From contig CADCTA010000069.1 in NCBI GenBank assembly GCA_902805675.1, forward strand, positions 1 to 32,945: DNA of 32,945 nucleotides, written 5' to 3'. The DNA is from an uncultured Chthoniobacterales bacterium (GTDB lineage: Bacteria > Verrucomicrobiota > Verrucomicrobiia > Chthoniobacterales > UBA10450). Under the pieces are notes generated by a model that was given only the letters and a program-made list of their open reading frames with translations, was not told the origin of the DNA and did no database searches. Shown here in pieces: positions 1 through 7,369 of this stretch. The position numbers and the translations under genes are program-made. Within the stretch, counting starts at the first letter, position 1, and every line of letters begins with the position of its first letter.

Positions 1-81
1 ATCGCCGCCTCGCCATTTATCCGGGATGCCAAGAAGAACCACGAGGCGTGGGAACAGAAGATGACCGCGTTATGGCGTTGA
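1..81 (+). CDS. 3' end of an unidentified protein gene (partial)
   Basis: An open frame runs from the first base to a TGA at 79-81 and gives 26 residues ending in EQKMTALWR. The tail is charged and rich in Lys, Glu and Trp. The next gene starts 37 bases downstream on the same strand, so this may be the preceding member of the same operon. Too little is visible to name a family. Confidence 0.5.
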   Translation: MAASPFIRDAKKNHEAWEQKMTALWR

Positions 82-118
82 TTCGCGGCCCGTTTGTAAC
101 AATGGTGAGACTCGGGGG

Positions 119-1396
119 ATGAGAGGCGATCCGAACTCAGCGCACGACGACGGTTTCGATACGAATCTCAGCCTGGGCGACTTCGTGGTCGGAGAGCGCG
201 CCGACGCAATCAGCCCGCCCGCGGGCTGGACGGAATGGCGGCAGGCAGCCTCATGGGCGGCGCAGCTGTATCAGCCGACGATGCTGCAGAGCGCCGATGC
301 GCGGACGGAGATCGAATACGATGGGCGTCCGCATCCCGTCATCAATCTTTGCTCCTACAACTATCTCGGCCTCGCCAATCACCCGGAGGTGATCGCAGCC
401 GCGGTCGAGGCGCTGCACAAATACGGCATGGGCGCGTGTGGCTCGCCCATGCTATCCGGCATGACCGATCTGCATCGCAAGCTGGAGCGTGCGATCGCCG
501 ACTTCCTCGGCCGCGAGGATGCGATGCTCTTCAACAGCGGTTTCGGCGGTGCGCTTGGGACGTTGGCCGGTCTGCTCCGCAAGAGCGACGTCGCCATCAT
601 GGACAATCGCTCGCATCTCAGTCTGCGTGATGGTGCGGTCCTTTCGCGCTCGCGGGTGGAGCGCTTCGAGCACAACGATCCTTCGTCACTCGACGAGGCG
701 CTGACCCGGCGGGTCGGGAAGCGCAACCTGGTGATCGTCGAGGGCATCTACTCGATGGACGGGGATTTCGCCACGCTCGGCCCGCTGCTCGATGTGGCGG
801 AAGCGCACGACGCCAGCGTCTTCATCGACGAAGCGCACTCCATGCTCGCAAGCGGCGCGAACGGGCGCGGGGCTGCCGAGCATTATGATGTCGAACATCG
901 GATCCCGCTGATTTACGGCACATTCTCGAAAGCATTTGGCGCCGTCGGCGGATTCGTGGCCGGCGCGCAGGAGACGATCGAGTATCTGCGCTTCTACGCG
1001 CATTCGTATGTCTACTCCTGCGCCCTGCCGCCTTCGAACGTGGCCGCGATTCTGAAGTCGCTCGAACTCTCGATCGCGCACCCTGAAGCGCGCGTGCGAC
1101 TCTGGGAGAATGCGGATTACTTCCGCACCCAGGTGAACGCACTCGGCATCGATACCGGGGCGTCGAATACCTACATCATGCCGCTGATCGTCGGCGACCG
1201 CGGCCGCATGTATCGCCTGGGCCATGAACTCCGGCAGCGCGGACTCTGGGTCGCACCCGTCGACTATCCCGCGGTTCCCGAGGATCGCATTTGCTTCCGC
1301 GCCTGCGTGACCGCAAACCACACCCGCGCCGACCTCGACGAAGCGCTCAACATTCTCGAAGACACGCTCGTCCCAAGCCTGCTGCAAAAGGCCTGA
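119..1396 (+). CDS. Alpha-oxoamine synthase (serine palmitoyltransferase/BioF-like PLP enzyme)
   Basis: A 425-residue PLP enzyme of the alpha-oxoamine synthase family, which condenses an amino acid with an acyl thioester and releases CO2. The Schiff-base lysine is in TFSKAFG (K271), and the cofactor-binding DEAH (D237, H240) and the glycine-rich SGFGGALG stretch near residue 140 are present. An N-terminal extension of about 60 residues precedes the catalytic core. The family also includes BioF and 2-amino-3-ketobutyrate CoA ligase. Assignment as a serine palmitoyltransferase making 3-ketosphinganine is inferred from the neighbours: two CDP-alcohol phosphotransferases, an acyltransferase and a reductase, with no biotin genes. 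The ATG at 119 follows a G-rich stretch. A six-codon ORF at 102-122 overlaps this start and could couple translation, although that may be chance. Family is certain; substrate is moderate. Confidence 0.85.
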   Translation: MRGDPNSAHDDGFDTNLSLGDFVVGERADAISPPAGWTEWRQAASWAAQLYQPTMLQSADARTEIEYDGRPHPVINLCSYNYLGLANHPEVIAAAVEALHKYGMGACGSPMLSGMTDLHRKLERAIADFLGREDAMLFNSGFGGALGTLAGLLRKSDVAIMDNRSHLSLRDGAVLSRSRVERFEHNDPSSLDEALTRRVGKRNLVIVEGIYSMDGDFATLGPLLDVAEAHDASVFIDEAHSMLASGANGRGAAEHYDVEHRIPLIYGTFSKAFGAVGGFVAGAQETIEYLRFYAHSYVYSCALPPSNVAAILKSLELSIAHPEARVRLWENADYFRTQVNALGIDTGASNTYIMPLIVGDRGRMYRLGHELRQRGLWVAPVDYPAVPEDRICFRACVTANHTRADLDEALNILEDTLVPSLLQKA

Positions 1397-1422
1397 GCGC
1401 GCGCAACGGCGATCGCAAAGGC

Positions 1423-2337
1423 ATGACCGCGCCGTCTGCCCACACTGCCGCGCCCTCCGTCGAGAGCACCTATAAGACGCGCGACGTCGAGAGCGCGCTC
1501 GACATCTATTTCTACCGGCCGATCGGCTACGCGCTCGCGCTCTTCTTCGCCAAGCTAAGATTCACGCCGAGCATGGTCTCGCTCCTCGGCGGCTCGATCG
1601 GAGTGTTCGCCGGGCATCTCTACTACTACAGCGATGTGCGCGTGAATCTCGTCGGCATGGCGCTGCACATCCTGACGAACGCGCTCGATAACGCCGACGG
1701 GCAGCTCGCCCGCCTGACGAATCGCGGCAGTCTCCACGGTGCGATCATGGATGGGTTTGCGGACTACATCGTCTTCATGAGCGTGTACGTGCATCTGTGC
1801 CTGCGCTACATCGCGGAAGGCGGTTCTGCGGCGATCTGGTTGCTTGCGATCGCAGCTGCGGCAAGTCACGCGGTGCAGAGCATGATGATCGATTACTTCC
1901 GCTACGGTTACCTGCAGTTCGTTGCGGGAAAGCGAAGCGCCGACGCCAACGCTTCGGAGACGGTGCGCGCCGTCTACGAGGCGACGAGCTGGCGCAGTTT
2001 CTTCAAGAAGCTCGGCCTGCGGAACTACCTCAACTACACACGACAGCAGGAAGCACTCGCGCCCAATCTGCTCCGGCTGCGCCTCGCCACTCGCGACGCC
2101 ATTCCCGACTGGCTCACCCTCGCGTATCGCAAAGGCTGCAAGCCACTCGTGAAATGGTGCAACTGCCTCGCGACGAACCCGCGCATGTTCTTGCTCTTCG
2201 CGGTCCTGCTGCTGGGGCAGCCGGTGTGGTACTTCGCGGTTGAGCTCACAATTCTGAACGTGGTGCTCGTCTTCGTCTTGCTGCGGCACAACGCGGTGTT
2301 TGCATCACTGCTCGGGCGCCTCCAGAGAACTGCGTAG
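1423..2337 (+). CDS. CDP-alcohol phosphatidyltransferase family membrane enzyme
   Basis: A 304-residue integral membrane protein with the full CDP-alcohol phosphotransferase signature DX2DGX2ARX8GX3DX3D: D89, D92, G93, A96, R97, G106, D110 and D114. The aspartates bind divalent metal and catalyse transfer of a phospho-alcohol from a CDP-activated donor to an alcohol acceptor. Several hydrophobic segments surround the motif. The frame is open back to 1291, but that part overlaps the upstream gene and looks like Arg/Pro-rich shadow, so the ATG at 1423, 27 bases after the previous stop, is preferred. It lies between a sphingoid-base-type synthase and an acyltransferase. A role in making a phospho-headgroup lipid is likely, but the alcohol acceptor cannot be read from sequence. 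Confidence 0.9.
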   Translation: MTAPSAHTAAPSVESTYKTRDVESALDIYFYRPIGYALALFFAKLRFTPSMVSLLGGSIGVFAGHLYYYSDVRVNLVGMALHILTNALDNADGQLARLTNRGSLHGAIMDGFADYIVFMSVYVHLCLRYIAEGGSAAIWLLAIAAAASHAVQSMMIDYFRYGYLQFVAGKRSADANASETVRAVYEATSWRSFFKKLGLRNYLNYTRQQEALAPNLLRLRLATRDAIPDWLTLAYRKGCKPLVKWCNCLATNPRMFLLFAVLLLGQPVWYFAVELTILNVVLVFVLLRHNAVFASLLGRLQRTA

Positions 2338-2339
2338 CC

Positions 2340-3476
2340 GTGGGGCAGATCGAAGTCACGGAAGTCACGTCCCACGCGGAGCGCGACGCCTTCATCAAGT
2401 TCCCGTGGAAGATCTACGCTCGCGATCCGACGTGGGTGCCACCGTTGATCATCGAGCGGCGCGGCTTCCTCGATCGTCGCAAGCACCCGTTCTATAAACA
2501 CGGCGACGCGGCGCTGTTTCTCGCGCGTTCTGGCGGCGAGATCGTCGGCCGCATCATGGCGAGCGACGATCCGAACTACAACGCGCTCCATCAGAGCAAT
2601 GTCGGCTGCTTTGGCCTCTTCGAGTCGATCGATGACGCGAGAGTGGCGGCTGCGCTGTTCGAGCGCGCAAAAGCCTGGCTGCGGGCACGTGGTCGCACCG
2701 AGATGATGGGGCCGATCGACTACTCGACGAACTACGTCTGCGGCCTCCTCATTCATGGGTTCGAGCACCCGCCGATGATCCTGACGTCGCACAATCCGGC
2801 GTACTACGCCGGTCTCATAGAAGGCGCGGGATTCGGGAAAGCGATGGATCTCTTCGCGTGGTGGTTCGCCGATCCGGTTCGCGCGGAGAAGCGACTGCGC
2901 CGGCTCGCGTCCGCATTGAAAGACCGGCAGCCCCCGACGATCCGGCCGATCAACCTCAAGCAGCTCGGCGACGAAAGCCGCCGCTTGCGCGAGCTCTACA
3001 ACGAAGCCTGGCAGAACAACTGGGGCTACGTGCCGTTCACGCCCGAGGAGTTCGACTACATGACGCACGAACTGAAGCCGATCGTGATCCCGGACCTCAC
3101 GCTCATCGCGGAGGTGGATGGCAAGCCCGCCGGGTTCATCCTCTGCGTGCCCGACATCAACGCTGCGCTCCGCCACGCGAACGGGCGGCTGACGAAGTTC
3201 GGCCTCCCGGTCGGCCTCGCGAAGATCCTCTACCACAAGTCGCGCCTGAAGCGGATGCGACTCGTCGCACTCGGCGTCGTGCCGAAATATCGCCGCAGCG
3301 GCGTGGCCGAAATGCTCGTCCTGCGGATGATCGAGAATGGGATGTTACAGCGCGGCTACTTCGGCGAGTGTAGTCTCACGTTGGAAAACAACCACATGAT
3401 CAACCGCTTCATGCACGCCATCGGGGCCGATCCGTATAAGACGTATCGCATTTACTCGCAGGCAATTACCTCGTAG
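2340..3476 (+). CDS. GNAT-fold acyltransferase, candidate bacterial ceramide synthase (bCerS-like)
   Basis: A 378-residue cytosolic protein. The C-terminal third carries a GNAT acyl-thioester binding signature (LGVVPKYRRSGVAEML, about residues 303-318). The N-terminal half has a family-like pattern: FPWKIYARDPTWVPPL, then MMGPIDYSTNYVCGLL. At this length it matches a family of large GNAT-like proteins that, in sphingolipid-making bacteria such as Caulobacter, includes the bacterial ceramide synthase that N-acylates a sphingoid base. The start is a GTG two bases after the upstream TAG, implying tight translational coupling. The ceramide role rests on remembered family resemblance plus context; another lipid N- or O-acyltransferase is possible. 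Confidence 0.7.
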   Translation: MGQIEVTEVTSHAERDAFIKFPWKIYARDPTWVPPLIIERRGFLDRRKHPFYKHGDAALFLARSGGEIVGRIMASDDPNYNALHQSNVGCFGLFESIDDARVAAALFERAKAWLRARGRTEMMGPIDYSTNYVCGLLIHGFEHPPMILTSHNPAYYAGLIEGAGFGKAMDLFAWWFADPVRAEKRLRRLASALKDRQPPTIRPINLKQLGDESRRLRELYNEAWQNNWGYVPFTPEEFDYMTHELKPIVIPDLTLIAEVDGKPAGFILCVPDINAALRHANGRLTKFGLPVGLAKILYHKSRLKRMRLVALGVVPKYRRSGVAEMLVLRMIENGMLQRGYFGECSLTLENNHMINRFMHAIGADPYKTYRIYSQAITS

Positions 3477-3486
3477 GAACTAGCGC

Positions 3487-4812
3487 GTGATTGCAGAGCA
3501 GCCGGTCCTCCACAACGTCCTCATCCTCGCGGATGAATCGGCGAACTGGCGTATCGCCGGGCTACCGCAGCTGCATCGGATTTTGCTCTCACTCAACGAG
3601 TACGCCACGGCGGCCGGCCAGACCGCGCCCGTCAGCGTCTGCGTTTCGTGGAAACCGGGGACGCCGGCCGCTTCGCGCCTCGTCGTCGAGGATCAACGGT
3701 TGACGCGATTAGAAGTGACGGACTGCGAAGCGGAAGAAGGTCCGTTCGACCTCGTGCTCAGCACGCGCGTCTTTCTCTATCGAAACGGGATCGCCGCCAT
3801 TCTCGAAGCAGGCGTCCTCGGCGTCGAGGTCACAGGATCGACGTGGCACGAGCGGCTGCAGGATGTGCGTCGCACTTTGCGGTCGAGCGCGGAGCAGGCG
3901 GCGCGAACCGCAATTGCTGTCATTCCGACCGCAGCGAAGCGTAGTGGAGGAATCCCGCGGCGAACCCCGTGGATTCCACCACGGGATTCCTCGACTTCGC
4001 TCGGAATGACAGGCTGGCAGTACGTGGCCGATCCTGCAGCGATTGGTTCGGTCGAGCGCGCCTTCCTGCGAGAGAACGGAAAATCGCAGGACGGACTTAT
4101 CTCCAAGTATCTGAATCGCCCGATCTCACGCTGGATCTCGCGCTTGCTGCTGAAGACCGAGATCGTGCCGAGCACGTGGAGCGTGATCATCTTTTCGTTG
4201 CCCCTCGCCGCCTGCGTCGCTTTCCTCCAGGGGACGCCGATGTCGTTCGTGATCGGCTGCGTCATCTTTCAGCTCTACAGCATTGTCGATGGCTGTGACG
4301 GCGAGATCGCGCGCTCCAGGTTCATGCACAGCGACTTCGGTCGCCGCCTCGACAGCCTGCTCGATCTCACCGGCAACATGCTGCTCGCGATCTGCCTCGG
4401 GATCGGCCTCGCGTTGCACGCGCTGCCATCGCTCAGCTTGTCGTGGTTCTACGTCGCCGAAGGTGTGGCCGCGGCGGCGTGCGTTGTCTTGAGCGAAGGC
4501 ATCGTTTTTCTGCGTCGCTCACGCGGCGATCAGCCGCGCACCGTCACTCCGTTGAATGGCGCCCTCTACCAGCGGCACCACGAGCTCTTTCAGCGCTCAG
4601 GCATTCTCGTCTTTGGCGAGAACGTCGTCTGGTGGCTCGTCTTCATGACCAAGCGCGACATGGCCATGCTCGCCTTTGTCGTTCTCGCGCTGGTCGGACA
4701 GCCCGAGTGGATCCTGCATCTGCTGCTCGGCGTCGGCGCGATCAACTCAGCGCTCGCAGGCAACGCTTTCCTGCGCGCTCCGGCACCCGCCATCCAGCAA
4801 GAGGCGAGCTGA
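3487..4812 (+). CDS. Two-domain CDP-alcohol phosphatidyltransferase carrying an in-frame palindromic insert
   Basis: A 441-residue protein. Residues 1-143 form a soluble alpha/beta-looking domain (NVLILADESANWRIAGLPQL) lacking the usual nucleotidyltransferase glycine loop. From about residue 200 a CDP-alcohol phosphotransferase domain begins with DGLISKYLNRPISRWISRLL. It continues with a perfect metal motif: D268, D271, G272, A275, R276, G285, D289 and D293. The layout recalls archaeal and bacterial inositol-phosphate cytidylyltransferase/DIPP synthase fusions, but here a separate cytidylyltransferase-like gene lies convergently next door. Residues 144-175 are encoded by a palindromic repeat inserted without breaking the frame, between the two domains. 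The start is a GTG 10 bases after the previous stop. The last 66 bases overlap the 3' end of the opposing gene. Confidence 0.85.
   Translation: MIAEQPVLHNVLILADESANWRIAGLPQLHRILLSLNEYATAAGQTAPVSVCVSWKPGTPAASRLVVEDQRLTRLEVTDCEAEEGPFDLVLSTRVFLYRNGIAAILEAGVLGVEVTGSTWHERLQDVRRTLRSSAEQAARTAIAVIPTAAKRSGGIPRRTPWIPPRDSSTSLGMTGWQYVADPAAIGSVERAFLRENGKSQDGLISKYLNRPISRWISRLLLKTEIVPSTWSVIIFSLPLAACVAFLQGTPMSFVIGCVIFQLYSIVDGCDGEIARSRFMHSDFGRRLDSLLDLTGNMLLAICLGIGLALHALPSLSLSWFYVAEGVAAAACVVLSEGIVFLRRSRGDQPRTVTPLNGALYQRHHELFQRSGILVFGENVVWWLVFMTKRDMAMLAFVVLALVGQPEWILHLLLGVGAINSALAGNAFLRAPAPAIQQEAS
3918..4011. repeat. Dispersed palindromic element inserted inside a coding sequence
   Basis: A 94-base imperfect inverted repeat. 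The left arm begins TGTCATTCCGACC and carries GAGGAATCCC. The right arm ends TCGGAATGACA and carries GGGATTCCTC. An inner CCCGTGG/CCACGGG stem closes the centre. A closely related copy lies at 11095-11186. It contributes residues 144-175 of the phosphatidyltransferase and contains no in-frame stop. Confidence 0.9.
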
Positions 4813-5538
4813 TTCCTGCTCCGCTCGCGCGAGCATCTCCGGCGTATCGACGTCCTGCCACCACGCGTCGCCGATATCTACCGCGCGAACTTTGCCCGCC
4901 GCAGCCATCGCCCGGACGCCGTCTGACAAGCTGCAATCGCCCTCGCGCTGCGCTGCTTTGAGATAGTCGAAAATCTCGCCCGAGCAGAGGAACAGGCCCG
5001 TGTCGATCGCGTCGTAGTGCGCGAGCTGCTTGCCGATGCCGGCAATCTGGTCGCCCTTCGTCTGAACCTTCGTCGCATCGTCGAGATCGAAGATCGTGTC
5101 GATCTTCCGATCGATGGCGAGATTCACCTGGCGCGGATCAGATCCCTCCAGGAGCGCCTGCAGCACGCCGAACTCGAAGAGGTGATCCCCCATCGTGAGA
5201 ATGAAAGGCGGCCGCACGTGCGGGGCGGCAGCAAGCACCGAGACGCCGTTTTGCTTCTGCCACTCTGTGTTGACGATGATGTTGAACGCCATCCCTGCGG
5301 GAATGAGCGGCGCGAGTGCACGCGACAAAGATTCGCTGTTCGCGCCCATCACGGCGTGGAGCGTGCGAACGCCGGCGCGCTGCAGCGCGGCGAGCGTGTA
5401 GCAAATTAACGGACGGCCACTGATCTCGACGAGCGGCTTCGCGATCGCGCCGCCGACCGAGCCAAGCCGCGACCCGACGCCCGCCATCAAGATGACGGCA
5501 CTCTCAACCGTGTGCTGTTGTGCTTCCACCTCGCCCAT
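4747..5538 (-). CDS. MobA/GlmU-type nucleotidyltransferase, candidate inositol- or polyol-phosphate cytidylyltransferase
   Basis: A 263-residue nucleotidyltransferase. The N-terminal loop LMAGVGSRLGS (residues 17-27) followed by KPL (K34) binds the nucleotide. TMGDHLFE supplies the metal-binding aspartate region. The C-terminal half has IDTGLFLCSGEIFDYL, then SLSDGVRAM and DIGDAWWQDVDTPEML, a combination I associate with L-myo-inositol-1-phosphate cytidylyltransferases. The product would be a CDP-polyol donor for the two neighbouring CDP-alcohol phosphotransferases. The ATG lies five bases after the dehydrogenase stop, so they share a transcript. Its last 22 codons overlap the convergent phosphatidyltransferase gene. 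NDP-sugar synthesis is the main alternative. Confidence 0.85.
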   Translation of the reverse strand: MGEVEAQQHTVESAVILMAGVGSRLGSVGGAIAKPLVEISGRPLICYTLAALQRAGVRTLHAVMGANSESLSRALAPLIPAGMAFNIIVNTEWQKQNGVSVLAAAPHVRPPFILTMGDHLFEFGVLQALLEGSDPRQVNLAIDRKIDTIFDLDDATKVQTKGDQIAGIGKQLAHYDAIDTGLFLCSGEIFDYLKAAQREGDCSLSDGVRAMAAAGKVRAVDIGDAWWQDVDTPEMLARAEQESARLLLDGGCRSAQESVACER

Positions 5539-5543
5539 CCAGA

Positions 5544-6347
5544 CTAGATTCCGTAGTACCGCCTGAGTCCCCAGACGCGGAGCCGCGGTGGCAGAACGCT
5601 GAAGATCATCGGCGCCACCACCGACTCGAACGTGTCGCCGACTGTGGCCCGCGGCGGCGGGTCAACCTCGTTGATCAACCCGACGATGCGCTCCGCCACC
5701 ACTGCCGGCTTGGGCGCGTGCTTCATGTTCCGGTCGACGACGCGCCAGGCGGATTCCATCCGCGGATTGTAGCGCGGGTCGCCGCTCGCGTCTTTGACAA
5801 CGGCGTCATTGAACTCGGTGCTGATGTCCCCCGGCTGCAAATCAACGATCCGAATCGGAGAGTCGCCGAGTTCGAGCTGCATGGTCATCGTGAATGAAGC
5901 CATCGCCGCCTTTGCCGCGTTGTAAGCCGCGGTGAACGGAACCGGCAGCCGCGATGCGAGCGAGGTCACGTTGATGATGAGCCCGCGCTCCTGCTCCCGC
6001 ATCGCTCGTAGCGCCAGCTGGCAGATCTGCAGTGGGCCGAAGACGAGTAGCTGAAACTGGTTGTGCAGCGTCTCCTCTGCGAGCACCTCCGCTGGTCCGA
6101 AATGGCCGCTGCCGGCGTTATTGATCACCACGTCGAAGCCGCCAGCTTCATCCCACGCACGGCCGAACGCGTCCGCGATGGCGCCGCGATCGAGCAGGTC
6201 CAAACCGACGGCATGCATGTTCGGCAAAGCGGGAACGCGGCTCGGATTGCGAGATGTTCCCCAGACTTCATGTCCTCCTCTCGCCAGCGCCTCCGCAGTC
6301 GCACGGCCAATTCCCGAGCTCGCGCCGGTAAGGAAAATCTTTTTCAT
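5544..6347 (-). CDS. Short-chain dehydrogenase/reductase, candidate 3-ketosphinganine reductase
   Basis: A 267-residue classical SDR with the cofactor loop TGASSGIG (7-14), NNAG (76-79), S129 and the catalytic Y142-X3-K146. The frame is open to 6458, but the extra 37 codons are translated palindromic repeat, so the ATG at 6347 (MKKIFLTGASSG) is the real start. No Shine-Dalgarno is evident before it; the repeat at 6371-6461 ends 23 bases upstream. Given the alpha-oxoamine synthase nearby, reduction of 3-ketosphinganine, as done by eukaryotic KDSR/Tsc10 SDRs, is an attractive role. SDR sequence alone does not fix the substrate. Confidence 0.88.
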   Translation of the reverse strand: MKKIFLTGASSGIGRATAEALARGGHEVWGTSRNPSRVPALPNMHAVGLDLLDRGAIADAFGRAWDEAGGFDVVINNAGSGHFGPAEVLAEETLHNQFQLLVFGPLQICQLALRAMREQERGLIINVTSLASRLPVPFTAAYNAAKAAMASFTMTMQLELGDSPIRIVDLQPGDISTEFNDAVVKDASGDPRYNPRMESAWRVVDRNMKHAPKPAVVAERIVGLINEVDPPPRATVGDTFESVVAPMIFSVLPPRLRVWGLRRYYGI

Positions 6348-6370
6348 GGAACGGCAGTCGGCAGAGGCGC

Positions 6371-6461
6371 GACAGCGTCTTGGAGTGCGCCAGTATTCTG
6401 GCGCTTTCGCGGACGCGGTGAGCAAAGCGGCGGAAGACCGCCGCACTCCAAAACGCAAGCG
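6371..6461. repeat. REP/BIME-like element, copy 1 (convergent modules)
   Basis: Two related hairpin modules face each other. Module A has CTTGGAGTGC then stem GCGCCAG, loop TATT, stem CTGGCGC (6387-6404). Module B, inverted, has stem GCGGCGG, loop AAGA, stem CCGCCGC (6427-6444) followed by ACTCCAAAACGC. The copy lies between the ABC ATPase stop and the dehydrogenase start. Copy 2 is at 7234-7334. Confidence 0.9.
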
Positions 6462-6486
6462 CCTGCGTCACCTCGTTCGCGGTTGT

Positions 6487-7182
6487 TCATCGTTGATGCG
6501 CCTGCACGATGCGGCCGTCTTCCATCGCGTGTGTCCAATCGCACAGCTGAGCAATCTCGGGATTGTGCGTGACCAACAGCAGAGCCTTGCCGCGCTCCTG
6601 CACGATGCGCTGGAGCAGATCGAAAGCGCGGTGCGAGTTCTTGGTGTCGAGGTTCCCAGTCGGCTCGTCGGCGAGAATCACCTCAGGATCGTTCGCGAGA
6701 GCGCGAGCAATGGCGACGCGTTGCTGTTCACCACCCGAGAGGTGACGGCTGGGTCGGGCCCGCTTCGCAGCGAGTCCGACGGCGTCGAGAAGCGAGCCGG
6801 CGCGGTCGAGCATCTCGGGTTCGGACAGCCGCCCCAGCCGTCGCATCGGGATCATGACGTTCTCCTGCGCGGTGAAATCCTCGAGGAGGAAATGAAACTG
6901 AAAGATGAAGCCGATCAGCTCGTTGCGTTTGCGAGCAAGCTCATCGTCCGGCAGTTGCGAAACGCGCTGCGATTTGATCGTCACCTCACCGGCGTCCGGT
7001 TGGTCGAGCAGACCGAGGATGTAGAGCAACGTGCTCTTCCCACAACCTGACGGACCGACCACGGCGTGCACGGTTCCCGCTTCCAGCGTGAGTGAGACTC
7101 CACGCAGCGCATGCACGCGCGACTCTTCCTCGCCGAGGTAACGCTCAACTCCTTCGCAGGTGAGACGCACTTCGTGGTTCAT
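6487..7182 (-). CDS. ABC transporter ATPase, LolD/MacB family
   Basis: A 231-residue ATPase with Walker A GPSGCGKST (43-51), Q-loop Q95 in FIFQFHFLLEDFTAQENV, signature LSGGEQQ (148-154), Walker B VILADEPTGNLD (168-179) and the switch histidine in LLVTHN. The FQFHFLL and NLDT features are typical of the LolD/MacB/FtsE group. These ATPases power mechanotransmission permeases that move lipoproteins, lipids or drugs out of the inner membrane or periplasm. Its permease (7370-8617) is immediately upstream on the same strand, separated by 187 bases holding REP copy 2. A GAGG lies about 10 bases before the ATG. Confidence 0.95.
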   Translation of the reverse strand: MNHEVRLTCEGVERYLGEEESRVHALRGVSLTLEAGTVHAVVGPSGCGKSTLLYILGLLDQPDAGEVTIKSQRVSQLPDDELARKRNELIGFIFQFHFLLEDFTAQENVMIPMRRLGRLSEPEMLDRAGSLLDAVGLAAKRARPSRHLSGGEQQRVAIARALANDPEVILADEPTGNLDTKNSHRAFDLLQRIVQERGKALLLVTHNPEIAQLCDWTHAMEDGRIVQAHQR

Positions 7183-7233
7183 GGCTTCAGCCTCGATCCC
7201 TTATGGGACATGGAGCCCGGGTCGGTTTTCAGG

Positions 7234-7334
7234 CCGAAAGCGCCAGAGTACTGGCGCACTCCAAGACGCTGTCGCGCGATTGGAGACGCCGTCGCTTGCG
7301 TCTTGGAGTGCGGCGGTGTTCCGCCGCTTTGCCG
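7234..7334. repeat. REP/BIME-like element, copy 2 (divergent modules)
   Basis: Carries the same two modules as 6371-6461 but back to back: inverted A (stem GCGCCAG, loop AGTA, stem CTGGCGC, 7240-7257), then direct B (stem GCGGCGG, loop TGTT, stem CCGCCGC, 7310-7327). CACTCCAAGACG and CGTCTTGGAGTG lie between them. It falls between the permease stop and the ATPase start, so the two copies bracket the ATPase gene. Confidence 0.9.
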
Positions 7335-7369
7335 GCAACCCTCTGCCCCGCTCTCAAACAGCCGAAGCA

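Noticed and set aside
102..122. Six-codon upstream ORF as a regulatory leader peptide of the synthase gene
   Set aside because: It overlaps the start as ATGA, but it is very short with no distinctive codons, so chance is more likely.
686..1387. A 233-codon minus-strand frame opposite the alpha-oxoamine synthase
   Set aside because: Shadow of a conserved PLP enzyme; its composition is typical of antisense reading of high-GC codons.
1291..1422. Upstream extension of the first phosphatidyltransferase
   Set aside because: It overlaps the upstream gene, is Arg/Pro-rich and precedes a well-placed ATG at 1423.
6348..6458. N-terminal extension of the dehydrogenase (37 extra residues)
   Set aside because: The extension is translated REP-like repeat. 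The canonical SDR start MKKIFLTGASSGIG is at 6347.
6371..7334. A CRISPR array or a composite transposon around the ABC ATPase
   Set aside because: Only two repeat copies exist, in different module arrangements, with no regular spacers, cas genes, transposase or target duplications seen.
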